DNA of 64,000 nt, taken from contig JAXHLG010000002.1 in NCBI GenBank assembly GCA_034522495.1, forward strand, positions 992,001 through 1,056,000, in the 5' to 3' direction. Source of the stretch: JAXHLG01 sp034522495 (GTDB lineage: Bacteria > Patescibacteriota > Minisyncoccia > Moranbacterales > DUUL01). How positions within the stretch are numbered: position 1 is the stretch's first letter; every line of letters starts with the position of its first letter. This document shows positions 16,704-25,390 of this stretch, piece by piece. Both the position numbers and the translations under genes were made by a program. The notes under the pieces were generated by a model. It was not told the origin of the DNA. It ran no database searches and saw nothing but the letters and a program-made list of their open reading frames with translations.

Positions 16704-17095
16704 TGCAGATTCTTCAAGTAATTATTGAACCCTGTTTTGTTATAATAATACTTTTTCTTGGTTTTTTATTGTTCCATTGTTGCATTGTTTCATTGTTTCA
16801 TAGCTAATATAGACATCAACAAACCACTGTTGCTCGCTACTAGATTTTAGTGGCCAGTGACAAGTGGCCTTTTCCACTTTCACGCTTTATAAAATTCACA
16901 AACTAAATTATTTTTGAATGCTTAGCCCGGCCGTTAAATGCTTATGTTCGATGTTTGTATGTTTAGATGCTTAAATGTTTGTATGCTTAAATGCCTTGCC
17001 CCGTGTGATCCCGCTTTGCGAGAGAACTTACGGGGTTTAAATGTTTGTATGTTTAAATGTTTAGATGTTTAGATGTTTGTATGCTTGTATGAACC
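16704..17095. repeat. Repeat-rich noncoding gap upstream of the aminotransferase gene
   Basis: No gene. Holds ATTGTTCC/ATTGTTTC octamers (16768-16803), one R8 arm (16842-16910), ATGTTTGT/ATGCTTAA octamers (16917-17092) and an R2 hairpin (16991-17038) inside the last array. Confidence 0.7.
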
Positions 17096-18931
17096 TCACT
17101 CCACCGTCACGCTTTTGGCCAGATTTCTGGGCTTGTCCACGTCATAGCCCAGGCCGACTCCGAAATGATAGGCGAATAACTGTAAAACTACCACGCTGAG
17201 AAATGGTGTCAACATCTCCAGCGTTTTGGGGATGTAAATAACCTCGTCCACCAGATTGGCGATTTTTTTATCTCCCCGGGTAGCCACGGCCAAGACTTTC
17301 CCTCCCCGCGATTTGACTTCTTCCATACCACTTGCCACTTTGGAATAGACACTGTCCTGCGGAGAGAGAAAAAAAGAGGGAAAATCAGGATCAATCATGG
17401 CAATGGGCCCGTGCTTCATTTCCCCGGCCGGATAGCCTTCGGCGTGGATGTAGGAAATTTCCTTGATTTTCAAAGCTCCTTCCATGGCAATGGGGAAATT
17501 ATACTTCCGGCCAAGATAAAGCCAGTTCTTGTATGGCAAATACTTTTTGCTCTTTTTCTTAATTTCCCCGCTTTGGTCTAAAACATCTTGAACCAAACCG
17601 GGTATTCTTTTTAGCTCTTGGGCGATCCTCCTGGACATCACATAAGACATGGATCTTTGCCGGCCCAGGCTTAACGCCAGCAACGCCAAGACCGCCAGTT
17701 GAGAAGTAAATGCCTTGGTAGAGGCGACTCCGATTTCCGGTCCGGCATGGTTGTAAACTCCGGCGTCCGTCTCTCGAGAAATGGTCGAACCCACCACATT
17801 AACGATACCCAAAGTCAAAGCGCCTTTCAATTTTGCTTCTCGAAGAGCCTCCAAGGTGTCAGCCGTTTCTCCCGACTGGGATATCGCCAGCACGGCGGTT
17901 TTCTCGTCCAAAAGAGGTTTGCGGTAACGGAATTCGCTGGCATACTCCACCTCGGTGGGAATGCCGGCGTACTCCTCGAGAAAATATTCTCCGGTTAGGC
18001 CGGCATAATAGGACGTCCCGCAACTGACAATCACCAGCTTTTCTATCTTTCTCAATCTATCCTGAACCGGAGCCAGGCCTCCCAGCATCGGGTTGGAATC
18101 TTCGCTGATAAATTTATCCACTCTGCCTCGGATAGCATCCTCCACTGCTTTGGGCTGCTCAAAAATTTCTTTTAACATAAAATGCGGATAACCTTGTTTT
18201 TTCACCTCCTGAGCCGACCAGGTCAATTCTGTGCTTTTTTTGTCCACGCTTTCGGATTGATTGAACACTTCAAAATTATCCGGAGAAATTTCGGCTATAT
18301 CGCCGTCTTCTAAATAAACCACCTGCTTGGTGTAGTTTATAATCGCCGAAGCATCCGAAGCTATGATGTAATCTTCATCTCCCACTCCGATTAGAAGAGG
18401 ACTTCCCTTTCTGGCAGCCCAGAGTTTGCCGGGGGTCTTTTTATCCAAAACCGCCAGTCCGTAAGTCCCTTCCACTTTATTCAAAGCTTTTTCCAAGGCT
18501 TTTCTAACCGAAAGTTTCTCGGCAAATTCCTCCACCAAGTGGGCCAGCACTTCCGAGTCTGTTTCCGATTTGAATTTATGGCCTTTCTTTTCCAGCTCTT
18601 TTTTGAGCTCGCGATAATTTTCTATAATACCGTTGTGGGCGAGCCAGATTCTTCCATTTTGTCCGCTGTGGGGATGGGCGTTTTTTAAGGTGGGTTTTCC
18701 ATGAGTGGCCCAGCGGGTATGGGCAATGCCGGGTCCTTCTTCAATGTTCAGTTTGGAAATCTTTTTCTCCAATTCGACCACTTTCCCTACCGCCTTTTCA
18801 CACACTATCCCGCCATTGCAGGCAACTGCCAGCCCCGCGCTGTCATAGCCCCGGTATTCCAGCTTTTTTAAACCTTTTAACAAAACAGGAAGAGTTTTTT
18901 TTGATCCTATATAGCCTACTATTCCGCACAT
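17096..18931 (-). CDS. glmS: Glutamine-fructose-6-phosphate aminotransferase
   Basis: Makes glucosamine-6-phosphate from fructose-6-phosphate and glutamine, the first committed step to UDP-GlcNAc for peptidoglycan. The N-terminal glutaminase domain starts MCGIVGYIGSKK with the Cys nucleophile after Met1 and has LEYRGYDSAGLA and HTRWATHG; two SIS sugar-isomerase domains follow (VSCGTSYYAGL, AISQSGETADTLEAL, then EGALKIKEISYIHAEGY), ending in the canonical DKPRNLAKSVTVE. 611 residues is normal. I found no glmS ribozyme in the upstream sequence; the upstream region carries repeat R1 copy C. Confidence 0.97.
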   Translation of the reverse strand: MCGIVGYIGSKKTLPVLLKGLKKLEYRGYDSAGLAVACNGGIVCEKAVGKVVELEKKISKLNIEEGPGIAHTRWATHGKPTLKNAHPHSGQNGRIWLAHNGIIENYRELKKELEKKGHKFKSETDSEVLAHLVEEFAEKLSVRKALEKALNKVEGTYGLAVLDKKTPGKLWAARKGSPLLIGVGDEDYIIASDASAIINYTKQVVYLEDGDIAEISPDNFEVFNQSESVDKKSTELTWSAQEVKKQGYPHFMLKEIFEQPKAVEDAIRGRVDKFISEDSNPMLGGLAPVQDRLRKIEKLVIVSCGTSYYAGLTGEYFLEEYAGIPTEVEYASEFRYRKPLLDEKTAVLAISQSGETADTLEALREAKLKGALTLGIVNVVGSTISRETDAGVYNHAGPEIGVASTKAFTSQLAVLALLALSLGRQRSMSYVMSRRIAQELKRIPGLVQDVLDQSGEIKKKSKKYLPYKNWLYLGRKYNFPIAMEGALKIKEISYIHAEGYPAGEMKHGPIAMIDPDFPSFFLSPQDSVYSKVASGMEEVKSRGGKVLAVATRGDKKIANLVDEVIYIPKTLEMLTPFLSVVVLQLFAYHFGVGLGYDVDKPRNLAKSVTVE

Positions 18932-18954
18932 AAAAAAATTTATTACTGGTTATT

Positions 18955-19124
18955 GAAACCACTGAAGAATGTCACTCTGAACTTGTTTACCCGGCTTTGA
19001 CGGGCCGTGTCCGCCTCTGACAGGATTCAGAATCTATAAATTTACAAAAAGGGCTTATCCGTGGAGATCCTGATTTTCATCAGGATGACATTTCAAAGGG
19101 ATTTATGCATTCTTCAGTAGTTTC
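18955..19124. repeat. MITE-like element R1, copy C
   Basis: 170 bp bounded by GAAACCACTGAAGAAT and ATTCTTCAGTAGTTTC, with the full-length centre (CCCGGCTTTGACGGGCCGTG, GATTCAGAATCT, GATCCTGATTTTCATC). It lies directly upstream of glmS and may contribute its promoter region. Confidence 0.88.
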
Positions 19125-19310
19125 GATTATTCTTCCGAATTATAACATTTTTTTGGAAAAGTTAATAGAATTGTATTATGAATTTTGTATCTTGTATCTA
19201 GAGTCTAGAATTTTAAATAGCTGGAAATTTTATTCCAGCGAGCGCAGAAGCCGAAATTCCTTCCGCCTCCATATGATTGATAACCAAAGGAAATATGTTT
19301 AAATGTTTGT

Positions 19311-19350
19311 ATGCCTTGCCCCGTGTGAGCGAGAGCGAATTTACAGGGTT
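19311..19350. repeat. CCCCGTGTGA hairpin repeat R2
   Basis: ATGCCTTGCCCCGTGTGAGC then GAGAGCGAATTTACAGGGTT, embedded in ATGTTTAA octamers. Related copies: 7374-7416, 13240-13278 (inverted), 16991-17038, 28779-28816, 46591-46624. Confidence 0.75.
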
Positions 19351-19374
19351 AAAATGTTAAAATGATTATCGGCC

Positions 19375-19403
19375 TTGACAGATACTTTCTTTTGTAGAAT
19401 AAT
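19375..19403 (+). promoter_or_regulatory. Promoter of the orphan plus-strand gene
   Basis: TTGACA at 19375-19380, a 17-nt spacer and AATAAT at 19398-19403 as a variant -10 box (TAGAAT at 19395 is an alternative with a short spacer). It lies about 50 bp before a gene with a perfect ribosome site. Confidence 0.6.
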
Positions 19404-19450
19404 TGGGTAAAAGAATTTTTGAAACAAAAATTGCAAAAGGAGGTAACTTC

Positions 19451-19810
19451 ATGCGATGTTTAAAACTGATCAAAATCGCTGTGGTTTTTGAAAACACGCT
19501 ACAAGGGCATTTTTTCAAACAAGCTCTTAAGTCTGAATCAAGGGAAAATAGGCAATGCCAGCCTCTGGTAGTTCTTTTTAAGTTCAACGAAGCCCCTTGC
19601 TTAGATGGAAGCTACGAAGCGGTGGTTCTTGATCAAGAGCCTATCGACGTAGACCCTGAAAAAGCTGACCTTTCTTGTGTCAAAAACATTTTTTGGCTAA
19701 ACGGAAAGGGGGCCGCTGAACCATACCTGTTTCATATCAACAGGTTGAGGAATAAATTTCCTTTTGAGGAGCATATTCAAAAAGCTGCTAGGAATACTCC
19801 TATGCACTAA
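19451..19810 (+). CDS. Orphan small protein with its own transcription unit
   Basis: 119 residues, function unknown. AAAGGAGG lies 7 nt before the ATG at 19451, which decides this start over an upstream ATG in frame. The alternation of strands and helices (LIKIAVVFENTLQGHFFKQAL, SYEAVVLDQEP, VKNIFWLNG) suggests a small alpha/beta, receiver- or flavodoxin-like fold, but no catalytic motif is clear. Four cysteines are scattered. It is one of the few plus-strand genes in the first 39 kb and has a promoter in front and a strong terminator behind, so it looks like a self-contained, possibly acquired unit. Confidence 0.75.
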   Translation: MRCLKLIKIAVVFENTLQGHFFKQALKSESRENRQCQPLVVLFKFNEAPCLDGSYEAVVLDQEPIDVDPEKADLSCVKNIFWLNGKGAAEPYLFHINRLRNKFPFEEHIQKAARNTPMH

Positions 19811-19826
19811 TTAAGTTCTTCAATAG

Positions 19827-19859
19827 AGGCCGGTCAATGACCGGCCTTAAGCTTTTTTT
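19827..19859 (+). terminator. Rho-independent terminator
   Basis: AGGCCGGTCA/TGACCGGCCT forms a 10-bp stem (probably 8 bp with a 5-nt loop), followed by TTAAGC and seven T. It closes the 19451-19810 unit. Confidence 0.88.
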
Positions 19860-19963
19860 AGAAACAATTGAACCCGTAATTGAACCGCTTGATTTTAAAA
19901 ATTTCCCGCTGCTTGCCCCTTGCTTCTTGATGCAGCAACACACACTCCCGCCTTGCAGGCCTT

Positions 19964-22900
19964 TCAATCTTCCGCTCCTTTTTTCCTGAAAACCGTTCCA
20001 ATAAACCTGTCCACTTCTAAATTGCTGTTCAGCTTCAAATTGTCCGGCTTGGCTTCGATTTCTTCGGGATATTTCCAAAAAAGATCAAAGTTGTCCGGCT
20101 TTGAAATGGATGAAGAAAATTCAGTCTCGGCTGAGCCGGACTGCTTCTGAGCCAGCAAGGAGTAATAGTCCGTTTTATCCTTGTTTTTATCCACGTCCAC
20201 CTTGAAAGGCAATCGGTATTTATAGGTAACTTTGACCTCTTCTTGAGGAGAAACATAGACCCAGTTGCCAAAAACTGTCTTGTTTTCCGCTCGGTAGATC
20301 CTAGTTCCGGTTTCTTGATCGATTTCCATGGATTGCTCCAGTTGCGCCACCTGAGAATCTTTTTGAAATTTAAGCTTCTCATAATCCAGGGGAGCGGAAT
20401 TGAATTCTCTGGTGTGGCCCTGCACATCCAAAAGTTTGCTGCCCTCGGGAACATAAACTCTCATGTAGTTGGCGTTGACTTTATTGTAAAATTCATACTC
20501 GGAGTTGCCGCCGTTGTGTTTTCTGGTGATGGTTACCGTGTCAACAATGGATCCGTCCGGCTTGATTTCAGCATTGTGATCAATTTTCTGATCTATCACT
20601 CCGTCGGTTTTGAATCCGTTGATATTGGAATTAACTACCATCAAATAATCCTTTTTGGTGTCAAGCACTTCCCCGGACCAGCCCAGCTGGGAAACCAGGT
20701 TTTGAATTTCGTGGTTTCTGGAATAAACAAGGATGTGCTTCTGATCCAGCGCTTCGGAAAAAACATTCAAAGTCTCGGCAATGCCCTCCAAATCCCTTTT
20801 GGCAAATACCTTGTCTAGAAGCTTGGGAGCCATATCGGCTATAATTTTTTTAGGCTTGTTCTCTTCTTTGTCATAATCGAATTCCACCTTGAACTGGGTT
20901 TTATCCACAAAATTTTCCGCCGTGAGAGTGGTATCGTATTCCGGCATCTCTATCGGTCCGGTTATTTCCAAAAGTTTTTTAACCACATCCGGAGTAAAAG
21001 TTATCACTCCGTCAACCGTGGGGCCTCCGGTTTTCTCGTAGAACCAAGAAATCTTTTCCGCTGAAGTCGGAAAATTGGGAAACCAGTTGGAGTCGTGAGT
21101 GGACCAAGCGGCTGATATTTTTTGAATAGGCTTGGGCGGAATAACATTAACGTCCAGCTGGCCGTCGGGATTGAAAATACCGTCAATAAACAGCTCTTCC
21201 ACGTGGCCTTCATGCACGTCCAAGACTCCGTAACTGCCGATAAAGCCGCCCGTAGCTCTCATCTCTTGGTTGTTTTGAAATAAGAATAAGTACTTCCTCG
21301 GTCCGTTGTAGCCCAGCAAATCCTTGAAAACAAATTGATTCTTGTTCAATTCTTCAATGTAGGCGATAGCTTGAGGCAGAAATTCTTTTCCTTTTTTAAA
21401 TTCGTCTCTGTATCTTTCCGGCACATCCCCGGGGTTCACTTCTTGCAGATTATGATTAGCCTTTTTCAGGTGTTTTCCGGCTTCGGCCAAGTCTTCATTT
21501 ATATGGAGAAAAACATCTCCAATGCCTTGCTTGTTCCCTTCTTGCGATTCCAGGGGATTTTCAATTTTGGATATTTTCTCAACCGTTCCCCCCAGTAAAG
21601 AAGCGGCCTCCATAAGTTCTTCCCCAGCATTCATCAGCTTCTTGCCGCTGCCGATCTTGGAAAGGAAAGGAACGTGAGAAAAAGCCTCCATCATATTGCC
21701 CCCCAGCTTATTTATCCTTTGATTGGCTTCTTTTATCTCTTTCTTGGCTTGGTTTAAGTTTAATATGGCTCTGTCGATGTTTTTGTTTTCAAATTCTTCT
21801 TTGGCTTTGGCTATGTGCCGGGACGCTTGCTGTCCTTTTACCTCTACGTCATCTTTTAGCTGAAATCCATAGGAAGCAAAACGGCCGGAGAGAACAATCA
21901 AAAAAATTACCAAACATACGCATCCAAACGAGAAAGCCGGCTTCCAAAAACTTGTTCCGAAAACCCTCCCGGGAGCGGCTGACAAAGCTTGCCGCATATT
22001 TTTCCAAGACGCGGCGACCTGCCGACTCTTCAACTCTTTTTGATTTCTCCGATAAGCTTTTTCCTTCTCCTTTTGCCGCCTGGCTTCCTCTTTGGCTTCC
22101 ATCTTCTTGAGTTTCTGCCACTCCTTTTGCTCGGCTTTTCGCTTCTTTTCTTCCTCTTTTTGCCTCTGCAGAGCCAGTTTTTCCTGCTTCCTCTTTTTTC
22201 TTTCCAGCTGCTTCTGTCTTTCTCTTTCTTCTCTTTGGCGCTGTTTTTGAAGCTCTTCTTGCTTTTTTTGGCGCTCTTTCTCCTTTTCTTGCTCCTGCCT
22301 GCGCCTCTGGAGAATCAATTTTTCCTGTTCGCGCTTTTGCTTTTCTTCTTCCTTTTTTCTTTGGATCGCCAGCTCTTCCTGTTCGCGCTTTTGCTTTTCC
22401 CTTTCCTTTTCTCTTTCTTTCAAAAGCCTCCGCCTTTCCATCTCCTTTTGCTCTCGAGCCCTTCTGGCTCTTTCCCATCTCTCTTCCTCTTCTTTTTCCA
22501 GTCGGCGCAATTTCTCTCGATAAAAATGAAGCCTTTCCTCGTTTTTAGCCGCTTGTTTTTGTCCAAAAATATTCAATCCCGGATCAGTTTGCTTTTGTTC
22601 AAACAGGGAAATGATCTCTTTTAAGGATTTCTGCTTGGCGTTTTCTGTGCGTTCAGGGGGAATAATGTGATAAAGAGGCAATTCTTCCGAAATCTTGCAG
22701 CCGAGATAATAATGCCTTGTTTTTTTTATCTCGTTTTTTAAGCTGGCTATTCTTTCCTGTATTTTTTTCTCTTGGCTTTTTCTTTCAATTTCTCTTAAAT
22801 TATCTTTCTTTTCAGGCTTGAGGCCTTCGCTTTCTGCCGGTTCTGCCGGACGCGGCCGCCTCTTCGATTCCATTAAACCAGCTTTTCTTTCGAGCTTTTT

Positions 22901-23539
22901 TTTCTTTTCCGCTTCCCTGGAAGCCAAGAATGAATCCCTTCTTTCCCTGGTTTGCCGGAGCTGTCTTTTTTCCTCCCGGATTTGCTCAAGAATCCATTGA
23001 TGCCTTTCTTCTTTGGAAGAATTCCTCAATGAAACTTGCTGAGAAGCCGGTTTGTTTTTCAATATATCATCCAGCGGAACATATTTTGCAGAAGCTTCCT
23101 GCGAAAGCCCGTACTTTTCCCGAATGGAATTCAGCAAACGCTCTTCGGCCTTTTTTTCATTTTCTTTTTCTTTTCTTTCTTTCTGTCTTTTCAAAAAATC
23201 CTCTCTCTTTTTTCTTTGTTCCTCCAATTTTTTTTCTTCCTCCCTTATTCTCTGCCTGGTGATTTCCTCCCGGCGCTTTTTTTCTTCCAATCTCCTTTCG
23301 GCCAACTTGTTCACTTCAAAGAATTCCCGGGAAGGGTTTTTCCAGATATCGTCAATCGGAGCGCCCGGCTTGGCCTCCCGGAATCCACTCTCGCGCTGCT
23401 TGAATTCTTGCTTGGATTCAATCCTTATTTTCTCCGGCAAACCAATATATTTCTCCGCGTCAAAATCTCCCCGCTCGTTAACCGGCCTAACATCGAACAT
23501 CTGCGGTATCACATTGTTCTTTTGTTTTCTTTTCTTCAT
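19964..23539 (-). CDS. Very large DUF4012 protein with long cytoplasmic coiled coil
   Basis: 1191 residues. After a 50-residue polar start, about residues 60-520 are almost entirely Lys/Glu/Arg/Gln with heptad-like runs (EEEKKLEEQRKKRE and similar), predicting a coiled coil of several hundred residues. One membrane helix follows at about 535-557 (CVCLVIFLIVLSG), then a second helical region and a DUF4012 domain with FLFQNNQEMRATGGFIGSYG, SNWFPNFPTSAEKI and a C-terminal beta-rich part (YMRVYVPEGSKLL). DUF4012 proteins are outer-surface proteins often located with exopolysaccharide genes. The gene overlaps the GT4 start by 4 bp, as in a coupled pair. Function unknown. Confidence 0.85.
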   Translation of the reverse strand: MKKRKQKNNVIPQMFDVRPVNERGDFDAEKYIGLPEKIRIESKQEFKQRESGFREAKPGAPIDDIWKNPSREFFEVNKLAERRLEEKKRREEITRQRIREEEKKLEEQRKKREDFLKRQKERKEKENEKKAEERLLNSIREKYGLSQEASAKYVPLDDILKNKPASQQVSLRNSSKEERHQWILEQIREEKRQLRQTRERRDSFLASREAEKKKKLERKAGLMESKRRPRPAEPAESEGLKPEKKDNLREIERKSQEKKIQERIASLKNEIKKTRHYYLGCKISEELPLYHIIPPERTENAKQKSLKEIISLFEQKQTDPGLNIFGQKQAAKNEERLHFYREKLRRLEKEEEERWERARRAREQKEMERRRLLKEREKEREKQKREQEELAIQRKKEEEKQKREQEKLILQRRRQEQEKEKERQKKQEELQKQRQREERERQKQLERKKRKQEKLALQRQKEEEKKRKAEQKEWQKLKKMEAKEEARRQKEKEKAYRRNQKELKSRQVAASWKNMRQALSAAPGRVFGTSFWKPAFSFGCVCLVIFLIVLSGRFASYGFQLKDDVEVKGQQASRHIAKAKEEFENKNIDRAILNLNQAKKEIKEANQRINKLGGNMMEAFSHVPFLSKIGSGKKLMNAGEELMEAASLLGGTVEKISKIENPLESQEGNKQGIGDVFLHINEDLAEAGKHLKKANHNLQEVNPGDVPERYRDEFKKGKEFLPQAIAYIEELNKNQFVFKDLLGYNGPRKYLFLFQNNQEMRATGGFIGSYGVLDVHEGHVEELFIDGIFNPDGQLDVNVIPPKPIQKISAAWSTHDSNWFPNFPTSAEKISWFYEKTGGPTVDGVITFTPDVVKKLLEITGPIEMPEYDTTLTAENFVDKTQFKVEFDYDKEENKPKKIIADMAPKLLDKVFAKRDLEGIAETLNVFSEALDQKHILVYSRNHEIQNLVSQLGWSGEVLDTKKDYLMVVNSNINGFKTDGVIDQKIDHNAEIKPDGSIVDTVTITRKHNGGNSEYEFYNKVNANYMRVYVPEGSKLLDVQGHTREFNSAPLDYEKLKFQKDSQVAQLEQSMEIDQETGTRIYRAENKTVFGNWVYVSPQEEVKVTYKYRLPFKVDVDKNKDKTDYYSLLAQKQSGSAETEFSSSISKPDNFDLFWKYPEEIEAKPDNLKLNSNLEVDRFIGTVFRKKGAED

Positions 23540-24666
23540 TGCAGAACTTTTTTATATACTTGCAATGTTTCCCGGGCGTTTTGCTTCCAGTCAAACAGCG
23601 GCAAGCGCTTCCTTCCTTCTTCCAATGTCTTTTTTTTCTTTTCCGGATTTGATAAAACTTCTTGAATAGCCTTTTTTATCGAATCAACGTCTTCCGGATC
23701 AAAATACAACGCCCCCTCCCCGAGAATCTCCGGCATTGAAGACTTGTTCGAACTGATTACCGGACAATTGTGGGACAAGGCCTCCAACGGAGGCAGCCCG
23801 AACCCCTCATAAAGAGAGGGGAAAACATAGCATTCAGCCTCCCGGTAAAAGGCTCCCAGGTGTTCATCCGGTATGAATCCCGGCAAATGAATTCCGTCTA
23901 TTTTTTTCTTTTGGATAAAGCTTTCCAGTTTTTCATAAAAAAAGTCTTTTCCTCCCACCAAAACCAGATTCAAACTTTTTTTCCGTTTTTGAATTTCCTT
24001 GAAAGCCAAGCACAGCCTATCCAAATTCTTGTGCGGATAAGCGTTGCCCACATAAAGCAAGTACGGTTTCACTATATCATATTTTTTAAAAATTGTCTCG
24101 GGCGTTTTTCGATTTTCTTTTTCGGTGAATTCGCATCCTTCTTTTATCACCTCTATCTTCCCGGGGTTGATTTTAAAATTTTTCAATATATCCTTTTTGG
24201 TGAAATCAGAAACGGTAATAACTCTTTTTGCCCGCTTTACAGCCAGAAAAATAACCAACCGATAAGCCAGAAGCTTGAACATATAGTAAGCCTTGCCGAG
24301 GGTGGTGTTCTTGAAAGTGGGATAATGGAACAAGATTAAGTCGTGGATAGTAACTGCAAACTTTCCCCGGTAAAAAACCGGGACGTTGAAGTGCCCGAAG
24401 TGCATCAAGTCGAGCTTGTATTTGTTGAGAAAAAAAGGGAAAAATAATTGCTCCCGCCAGCCGTACCAATCAAAATCGGCCAAAACCTTCTTGAAATTTC
24501 GGCTTTTTGGGTGAAATTCATCAAAGTTTTCTTTTTTCAAAAAAACCAAGTACTCATTCTTCGACCCCCCGTCAATTTTTTCCAAATTTTCCACCAGCTT
24601 TTGCAGATACCGTCCCAGCCCCTTGACCTTCGGTCCGTAAAAGCGAGCGTCGATGCCGATTTTCAT
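23536..24666 (-). CDS. GT4-family glycosyltransferase
   Basis: GT-B-fold retaining glycosyltransferase, cytoplasmic. MKIGIDARFYGPKVKGLGRY is the usual GT4 opening; PYLLYVGNAYPHKNLDRL begins the donor-binding half, and the acidic motif EGFGLPPLEALSHNCPVISS with SSMPEILGEGALYFDPED binds the nucleotide sugar. 376 residues is standard. It precedes the large DUF4012 gene with a 4-bp overlap, so it probably serves the surface glycan made in this region. Confidence 0.93.
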   Translation of the reverse strand: MKIGIDARFYGPKVKGLGRYLQKLVENLEKIDGGSKNEYLVFLKKENFDEFHPKSRNFKKVLADFDWYGWREQLFFPFFLNKYKLDLMHFGHFNVPVFYRGKFAVTIHDLILFHYPTFKNTTLGKAYYMFKLLAYRLVIFLAVKRAKRVITVSDFTKKDILKNFKINPGKIEVIKEGCEFTEKENRKTPETIFKKYDIVKPYLLYVGNAYPHKNLDRLCLAFKEIQKRKKSLNLVLVGGKDFFYEKLESFIQKKKIDGIHLPGFIPDEHLGAFYREAECYVFPSLYEGFGLPPLEALSHNCPVISSNKSSMPEILGEGALYFDPEDVDSIKKAIQEVLSNPEKKKKTLEEGRKRLPLFDWKQNARETLQVYKKVLQ

Positions 24667-24744
24667 TGGGTTTTTTTAGTAATTAAAGTTATCGTTTTCT
24701 TATCACTAAAATTTTATAAACTTCAAAAAAGCGATCAATAAAAT

Positions 24745-24793
24745 AAAGATACAAGGATACAAGAAACAAGGGTACAAATAAATTAGAAATTCC
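24745..24793. repeat. GATACAAGG repeat arm, left
   Basis: GATACAAGGATACAAGAAAC and following GGGTACAAATAAATTAGAAA are the inverted partner of the TTGTATCC array at 25234-25335, so the four-helix-bundle gene is bracketed by inverted repeats. Confidence 0.7.
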
Positions 24794-24812
24794 AATACTC
24801 AAAAGTTCAAAC

Positions 24813-25199
24813 CTATTTCTTTTTATTTTGAGTTTTGTCGATAATAGAGCACAAAATATTTTTTATTTCTTTGCCTTCTTGAATCAGATCTCTCATCCTT
24901 TTTTCAAATTCTGGGTTGGCTTCTTGAATTAACTCCAACCAATGAAGAGCTTCCTTGGCTTCTTTTCTGGCAATTCTTAGCCTGTGAATAAAATCTTTCT
25001 TGCCCAATGCATCATTAGCTTCCCTATAATTAGCGCCTATTGAGCCGGCTGAACCTGTTGCTTGACTTTTGAGTCTTTCATTAATTGAATTTTTTGGCAG
25101 GGCCCTGCAAAGTCTTATGACTCTTTTGGCAAATTCTGTAGTTCTTTCTTCCAAGTCATATTTCGGCTTGTTTTTAGATTCAGCATTATTGTCATTCAT
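24813..25199 (-). CDS. Four-helix-bundle protein (S23/IVS-type)
   Basis: 128 residues, all helical. RVIRLCRALPKNSINERLK, QATGSAGSIGANYREANDAL and KEAKEALHWLELIQEANP are the family hallmarks of the S23 four-helix-bundle proteins first known from intervening sequences in 23S rRNA and related to the Avd proteins of diversity-generating retroelements. Here it is in intergenic DNA, not in an rRNA. The gene is flanked on both sides by inverted copies of a GATACAAGG/CCTTGTATC array, like a movable cassette. Molecular role unknown. Confidence 0.92.
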   Translation of the reverse strand: MNDNNAESKNKPKYDLEERTTEFAKRVIRLCRALPKNSINERLKSQATGSAGSIGANYREANDALGKKDFIHRLRIARKEAKEALHWLELIQEANPEFEKRMRDLIQEGKEIKNILCSIIDKTQNKKK

Positions 25200-25233
25200 C
25201 TACTCGTTTGAATATTTAAAATTTTGGTTATTG

Positions 25234-25335
25234 GAATTTGTTTGTATCCTTGTCTCTTGTATCCTTGTATCCTTGTATCGTTATATCTTGTCTCTTGTAT
25301 CCTTGTATCCTTGCATCGTTATGTCCCTGTATCCT
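25234..25335. repeat. TTGTATCC octamer array, right arm
   Basis: About twelve 7-8 nt units (TTGTATCC, TTGTATCG, TTGTCTC, TTATATC) in near-perfect step. Its start is the reverse complement of 24745-24793. Confidence 0.85.
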
Positions 25336-25390
25336 TTTTTGTATTTTTCACCTTTGCGTCTTTTTTACCTAAGCTCTTGAATCTAAGATT

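Noticed and set aside
18932..19125. glmS ribozyme upstream of glmS
   Set aside because: The stretch is occupied by repeat R1 copy C and I see no ribozyme core.
21849..23669. Several long ORFs opposite and in other frames of the large DUF4012 gene
   Set aside because: They are translations of the Lys/Glu-rich coiled-coil codons in other frames (Ser/Phe/Leu-rich or Arg/Gly-rich), with no start signals or family match.
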